From assembly GCF_022096995.1 (NCBI RefSeq), contig NZ_JACXGQ010000006.1, positions 124,001 to 188,000 on the forward strand: a stretch of DNA of 64,000 nucleotides, in the 5' to 3' direction. The translations under genes and the position numbers were made by a program. Source of the DNA: Yoonia sp. I 8.24. GTDB taxonomy: Bacteria > Pseudomonadota > Alphaproteobacteria > Rhodobacterales > Rhodobacteraceae. The notes under the pieces were generated by a model. It was not told the origin of the DNA and searched no databases. It saw nothing but the letters and a program-made list of their open reading frames with translations. Below are positions 60,590 to 64,000 of this stretch, one piece after another (within the stretch, counting starts at the first letter, position 1; the number at the start of each line of letters is the position of its first letter).

Positions 60590-60943
60590 ATGAGAGTATT
60601 GGAGTTTCATGTGCACGATGAGCCTGCGAAGGACCTGTGTCCAGCACCTCTTGTGTTTGCCATGATCGGTGGCAAATGGAAGTTGTCGATCCTTCAGATC
60701 CTGATTTTTAATGGAACAAAGCGGTTCGGAGAGCTTCGAAAGGCAATCCCTGAGATAACGCAGACGATGCTAACCAAACAACTGCGCGCTCTTGAAGGCG
60801 ACGGTCTCGTTCAACGAAAGGTTTATGCCGAAGTGCCGCCAAGGGTGGAATACAGCGCCACGGACGATGCGATCAGGCTTACGTCTGCATTTGAGGCAAT
60901 GCACCATTGGTGGGAAACAAGAACGTCTTCATCAGACGCTTGA
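60590..60943 (+). CDS. HxlR family transcriptional regulator
   Basis: A 117-residue HxlR-type winged-helix protein: 'CPAPLVFAMIGGKWKLSILQ', 'RFGELRKAIPEITQTMLTKQ', 'LRALEGDGLVQRKVYAEVPP' and 'VEYSATDDAI'. The Cys17 near the start could be a redox sensor as in some HxlR proteins. The operator palindrome ends directly before its ATG and no Shine-Dalgarno is visible, so the mRNA may be leaderless or start inside the palindrome. Confidence 0.9.
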   Translation: MRVLEFHVHDEPAKDLCPAPLVFAMIGGKWKLSILQILIFNGTKRFGELRKAIPEITQTMLTKQLRALEGDGLVQRKVYAEVPPRVEYSATDDAIRLTSAFEAMHHWWETRTSSSDA

Positions 60944-61094
60944 AGTTCAAGCGGCCGCGCTGAGTTCATAAAACAGTTGACGAGGCGGTTTTGGGGGATA
61001 GCAGACCATCGCACGTCTATCCGAAACCGAAGCTTTGTCCGCATGACGGACTATGCCACCTTGTACCCGCCCAACCTTCAGATAGTTTGGGCGC

Positions 61095-64000
61095 ATGACA
61101 ACTGATCCTCGATTCATTCATCTGCGCGTGCATACGGAATATTCTCTGCTTGAGGGCGCTATTCCGGTGAAAAAACTGCCCGGTATGGCTGCGGCGATGG
61201 ATATGCCTGCTGTTGCCGTAACGGACCGCAACAATATGTTTTGCGCGCTGGAGTTTTCTGAGGGCGCGTCAAAAGCAGGCATCCAGCCGATTATCGGCTG
61301 TCAGGTTGACCTACAGTATACCACGCCTGATCCCGGCAAACGCCCCGAGGACCCCGCGCCGATTGTGTTGCTTGCGCAGACTGAGGCCGGGTACATGAAC
61401 CTGATGAAGCTGAATTCATGCGAATATTTGGATGCAGGTGGGCAGTTGCCGCAGGTCACGCTAGAGGATTTGGCGCAGTATCACGACGGGTTGATTTGCT
61501 TGTCCGGTGGGCCGGATGGGCCGGTTGGGCGGTTGCTTCGCCAAGGGCAGCGCCCCAAGGCTGAAATCTTGATGGACCGTTTGGCCGCGACATATCCGGA
61601 CCGGCTTTATGTTGAACTCCAGCGTCATCCGATTGATGGCGGATTGCCCGAGGCCGAGCGCTTGTCAGAGCGTGGGCATGTTGAAATTGCCTATGCCAAG
61701 AACCTGCCGTTGGTTGCGACCAACGATGTGTATTTCCCCAAAACGGATTTGTTTGAGGCACATGACGCCCTGTTGTGTATTTCCGATGGGGCCTATGTGG
61801 ATCAGCAAGAGCCGCGCCGCCGCCTGACCCCGCAGCACTATTTCAAATCGCCGCAAGAAATGGTGACGCTGTTTGCAGACCTACCCGAAGCGATTGAGAA
61901 TACGGTTGAGATCGCGAAACGCTGTGCATTCAAAACCTACAAGCGCGATCCGATCTTGCCCAAATTTGCGGATGATGAGGTCGCAGAATTACGGCGTCAG
62001 GCCGAAGAGGGGCTGAAGGCGCGTCTTGCGATTATTCCCCATGCGGCTGAGGTCGCGGAATACGAAAAGCGGCTTGAATTTGAGCTGAGCATTATTGAGG
62101 GCATGGGGTTCCCCGGCTACTTTCTGATCGTTGCGGACTTTATCAAGTGGTCCAAGGATAACGGGATTCCAGTGGGGCCGGGCCGGGGGTCTGGTGCGGG
62201 GTCTTTGGTGGCTTATGCTTTGCTGATCACCGATCTTGATCCGCTTCGCTATTCGCTGCTGTTTGAACGGTTCTTGAACCCCGAGCGTGTGTCCATGCCC
62301 GATTTCGATATCGATTTTTGCATGGACCGCCGCGAAGAGGTGATCCGCTATGTTCAAGAAAAATATGGCCGCGATAAGGTCGGGCAAATCATCACCTTTG
62401 GTGCACTTTTGTCCAAGGCCGCCGTGCGCGATGTGGGTCGGGTGCTGCAAATGTCGTATGGGCAGGTGGACCGCCTGTCGAAGATGATCCCGGTCGAGGG
62501 CGTAAAGCCCGTGTCCATCGAAAAGGCGCTCGCGGATGAACCACGTCTGCGCGAAGAAGCCAAGAACGAAGAAGTCGTGGACCGGCTGTTGACCTACGCC
62601 CAGCAGGTCGAAGGTTTGCTGCGCAATGCCTCCACCCACGCGGCGGGCGTTGTGATTGGCGACCGTCCGTTAGATGAATTGGTCCCACTGTACCAAGACC
62701 CTAGATCCGATATGCCTGCAACCCAGTTCAATATGAAATGGGTGGAACAGGCTGGGTTGGTGAAGTTTGACTTTCTTGGTCTAAAAACCCTGACAGTCAT
62801 TCAAAACGCGGTTGAGCTGGTCAAAAAGACCGGGCGCCCGTTGAATGTGGCCGCCGATGGGGCAGAGCTTTACCAGCCGCCCGCCGGGTTTGAATATGAC
62901 ATCGGGGCGATCCCGCTGGATGATGAGGCTTCTTATAAGCTTTATGCCAGCGCGAAAACGGTCGCCGTGTTTCAGGTGGAATCCAGCGGCATGATGGATG
63001 CGCTTAAGCGCATGAAACCCACCTGTATCGAAGATATTGTTGCGTTGGTGGCGCTGTACCGCCCCGGCCCGATGGAGAACATCCCGACCTATTGCGAGGT
63101 CAAGAATGGGCTGAAAGAAATCACATCGGTGCATCCGTCAATTGACCATCTGTTGGCAGAAACCCAAGGAATCATCGTTTACCAAGAACAGGTGATGCAA
63201 ATCGCGCAGGTCATGGCGGGTTATAGCCTTGGCGGTGCGGATTTGCTGCGCCGTGCGATGGGTAAAAAGATCGCCGAAGAAATGGCCAAGGAACGCCCCA
63301 AATTCGAAAAAGGGGCGATGGAAAACGGGGTCGATAAGAAAAAGGCGTCAGAGGTTTTTGACCTTCTTGAGAAATTCGCGAACTACGGGTTCAACAAATC
63401 GCACGCAGCGGCCTATGCGGTTGTTTCCTACCAGACGGCTTGGCTAAAGGCGAACCACCCTGTTGAATTTATGGCCGGCGTGATGAACTGCGATATTCAT
63501 CTGACCGACAAATTGGGCGTTTATTTCCAAGAGGTTAAGAAGGGTCTGGGGCTGGGGTATACCCCGCCTTGCGTGAATCGATCACAAGCGACCTTTGATG
63601 TGCATGAAGGCAAATTGGTCTACGCGCTGGGCGCGCTGAAAAACGTCGGCGTCGAAGCGATGAAGCTGATCGTTGATGGGCGCGCAGATGCGGAATTTGT
63701 GAACCTGTTTGATTTCGCGCGCCGCGTTGATTTGAAACGGGTTGGTAAACGTCCGTTGGAAATGCTGGCGCGGGCGGGCGCGTTTGATGTGCTTGATCGC
63801 AATCGCCGCCGCGTGATGATGAGCCTTGATGCGCTATCAGGATATTCCGCCGCGATCCACGATCAAAAATCATCAAACCAAGTATCCTTGTTCGGCGAAG
63901 CAGGCGACGATCTGCCTGAACCACGGCTTGCGGGCGGGGACGATTGGTTGCCGGCAGAACGGCTGGCCGAAGAATTTAAGGCGATTGGGTTCTACCTGTC
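61095..64000 (+). CDS. dnaE: DNA polymerase III alpha subunit, 5' part
   Basis: Replicative polymerase catalytic subunit; 968 codons are present and the 3' end lies beyond the window. N-terminal PHP domain ('FIHLRVHTEYSLLEGAIPVK', 'AVAVTDRNNMFCALEF'). The polymerase palm has 'GPGRGSGAGSLVAYALLITD' and 'MPDFDIDF' with aspartates 403 and 405, close to catalytic 401/403 of E. coli. 'THAAGVVIGDRP', 'FQVESSGMMDALKRMKPT' and 'HAAAYAVVSYQTAWLK' follow. The single full-length type suggests the housekeeping DnaE1 rather than ImuC/DnaE2, though the end is needed to be sure. Confidence 0.95.
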   Translation, partial: MTTDPRFIHLRVHTEYSLLEGAIPVKKLPGMAAAMDMPAVAVTDRNNMFCALEFSEGASKAGIQPIIGCQVDLQYTTPDPGKRPEDPAPIVLLAQTEAGYMNLMKLNSCEYLDAGGQLPQVTLEDLAQYHDGLICLSGGPDGPVGRLLRQGQRPKAEILMDRLAATYPDRLYVELQRHPIDGGLPEAERLSERGHVEIAYAKNLPLVATNDVYFPKTDLFEAHDALLCISDGAYVDQQEPRRRLTPQHYFKSPQEMVTLFADLPEAIENTVEIAKRCAFKTYKRDPILPKFADDEVAELRRQAEEGLKARLAIIPHAAEVAEYEKRLEFELSIIEGMGFPGYFLIVADFIKWSKDNGIPVGPGRGSGAGSLVAYALLITDLDPLRYSLLFERFLNPERVSMPDFDIDFCMDRREEVIRYVQEKYGRDKVGQIITFGALLSKAAVRDVGRVLQMSYGQVDRLSKMIPVEGVKPVSIEKALADEPRLREEAKNEEVVDRLLTYAQQVEGLLRNASTHAAGVVIGDRPLDELVPLYQDPRSDMPATQFNMKWVEQAGLVKFDFLGLKTLTVIQNAVELVKKTGRPLNVAADGAELYQPPAGFEYDIGAIPLDDEASYKLYASAKTVAVFQVESSGMMDALKRMKPTCIEDIVALVALYRPGPMENIPTYCEVKNGLKEITSVHPSIDHLLAETQGIIVYQEQVMQIAQVMAGYSLGGADLLRRAMGKKIAEEMAKERPKFEKGAMENGVDKKKASEVFDLLEKFANYGFNKSHAAAYAVVSYQTAWLKANHPVEFMAGVMNCDIHLTDKLGVYFQEVKKGLGLGYTPPCVNRSQATFDVHEGKLVYALGALKNVGVEAMKLIVDGRADAEFVNLFDFARRVDLKRVGKRPLEMLARAGAFDVLDRNRRRVMMSLDALSGYSAAIHDQKSSNQVSLFGEAGDDLPEPRLAGGDDWLPAERLAEEFKAIGFYL

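Noticed and set aside
61989..62639. Minus-strand ORFs opposite dnaE (216 codons and others)
   Set aside because: dnaE motifs continue through the whole region on the plus strand.

Overview
The window looks like a chromosomal segment of a marine alphaproteobacterium of the Rhodobacteraceae (Roseobacter group). I infer this from the mid-50s GC feel, the XdhABC plus BMP-type transporter operon, the C-P lyase cluster of the alphaproteobacterial type, a DUF1523 protein and the general protein style. It holds about 64 genes. I saw no rRNA, tRNA, CRISPR array, insertion sequence or integrase, so most of it reads as ordinary chromosome dedicated to scavenging nitrogen and phosphorus.

Layout. 1-980 (-): truncated TRAP-type solute-binding protein with an extra N-terminal domain. 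1275-3524 (+): creatinase and an L,D-transpeptidase lipoprotein. 3655-10822 (+): an eight-gene operon of unknown function (coiled-coil protein, AAA ATPase, two soluble unknowns, four small membrane proteins). 10838-15115 (-): two-domain aldehyde dehydrogenase, deoC and an AraC regulator. 15224-17699 (+): rpe, a possible 20-residue micro-ORF and a two-component system. 17724-23244: urate catabolism (puuD divergent from a LysR gene, an allantoinase/OHCU decarboxylase fusion, allA, an NCS2 permease). 23340-24519: VOC protein and DUF1439-like membrane protein. 24703-38951: phosphonate cluster (phnC, phnD, two phnE genes, an SDR, a hexapeptide transferase, a first phnM, phnF, phnGHIJKLN, a 2H phosphoesterase-like gene and a second phnM). 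39016-47239 (-): two cold-shock genes with a shared leader, an outer-membrane barrel, ettA, a KAP NTPase, a periplasmic PilJ-type protein and a PstS-OmpA fusion. 47810-57126 (-): xdhABC followed by a BMP-type purine/nucleoside ABC importer. 57311-60943: small regulators, a lipoprotein pair and an SRPBCC/HxlR pair. 61095-64000 (+): 5' part of dnaE.

How the parts fit. The importer and XdhABC would bring in purines and oxidise hypoxanthine/xanthine to urate. The NCS2 permease may import urate, and PuuD, the OHCU decarboxylase, the allantoinase and AllA carry it toward glyoxylate and urea. HIU hydrolase and the allantoate-degrading step are not in the window. The phn cluster encodes import and a full C-P lyase core. 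PhnP is absent, and a 2H phosphoesterase-like gene sits where it would be needed.

Most interesting items: the unexplained AAA/coiled-coil/membrane operon; a covarying hairpin in both cold-shock leaders; an identical 24-bp palindromic repeat at the end of puuD and inside the xdhB reading frame; a 50-residue module shared by two unrelated periplasmic binding proteins; and a 21-nt element placed 14-15 nt before two start codons.
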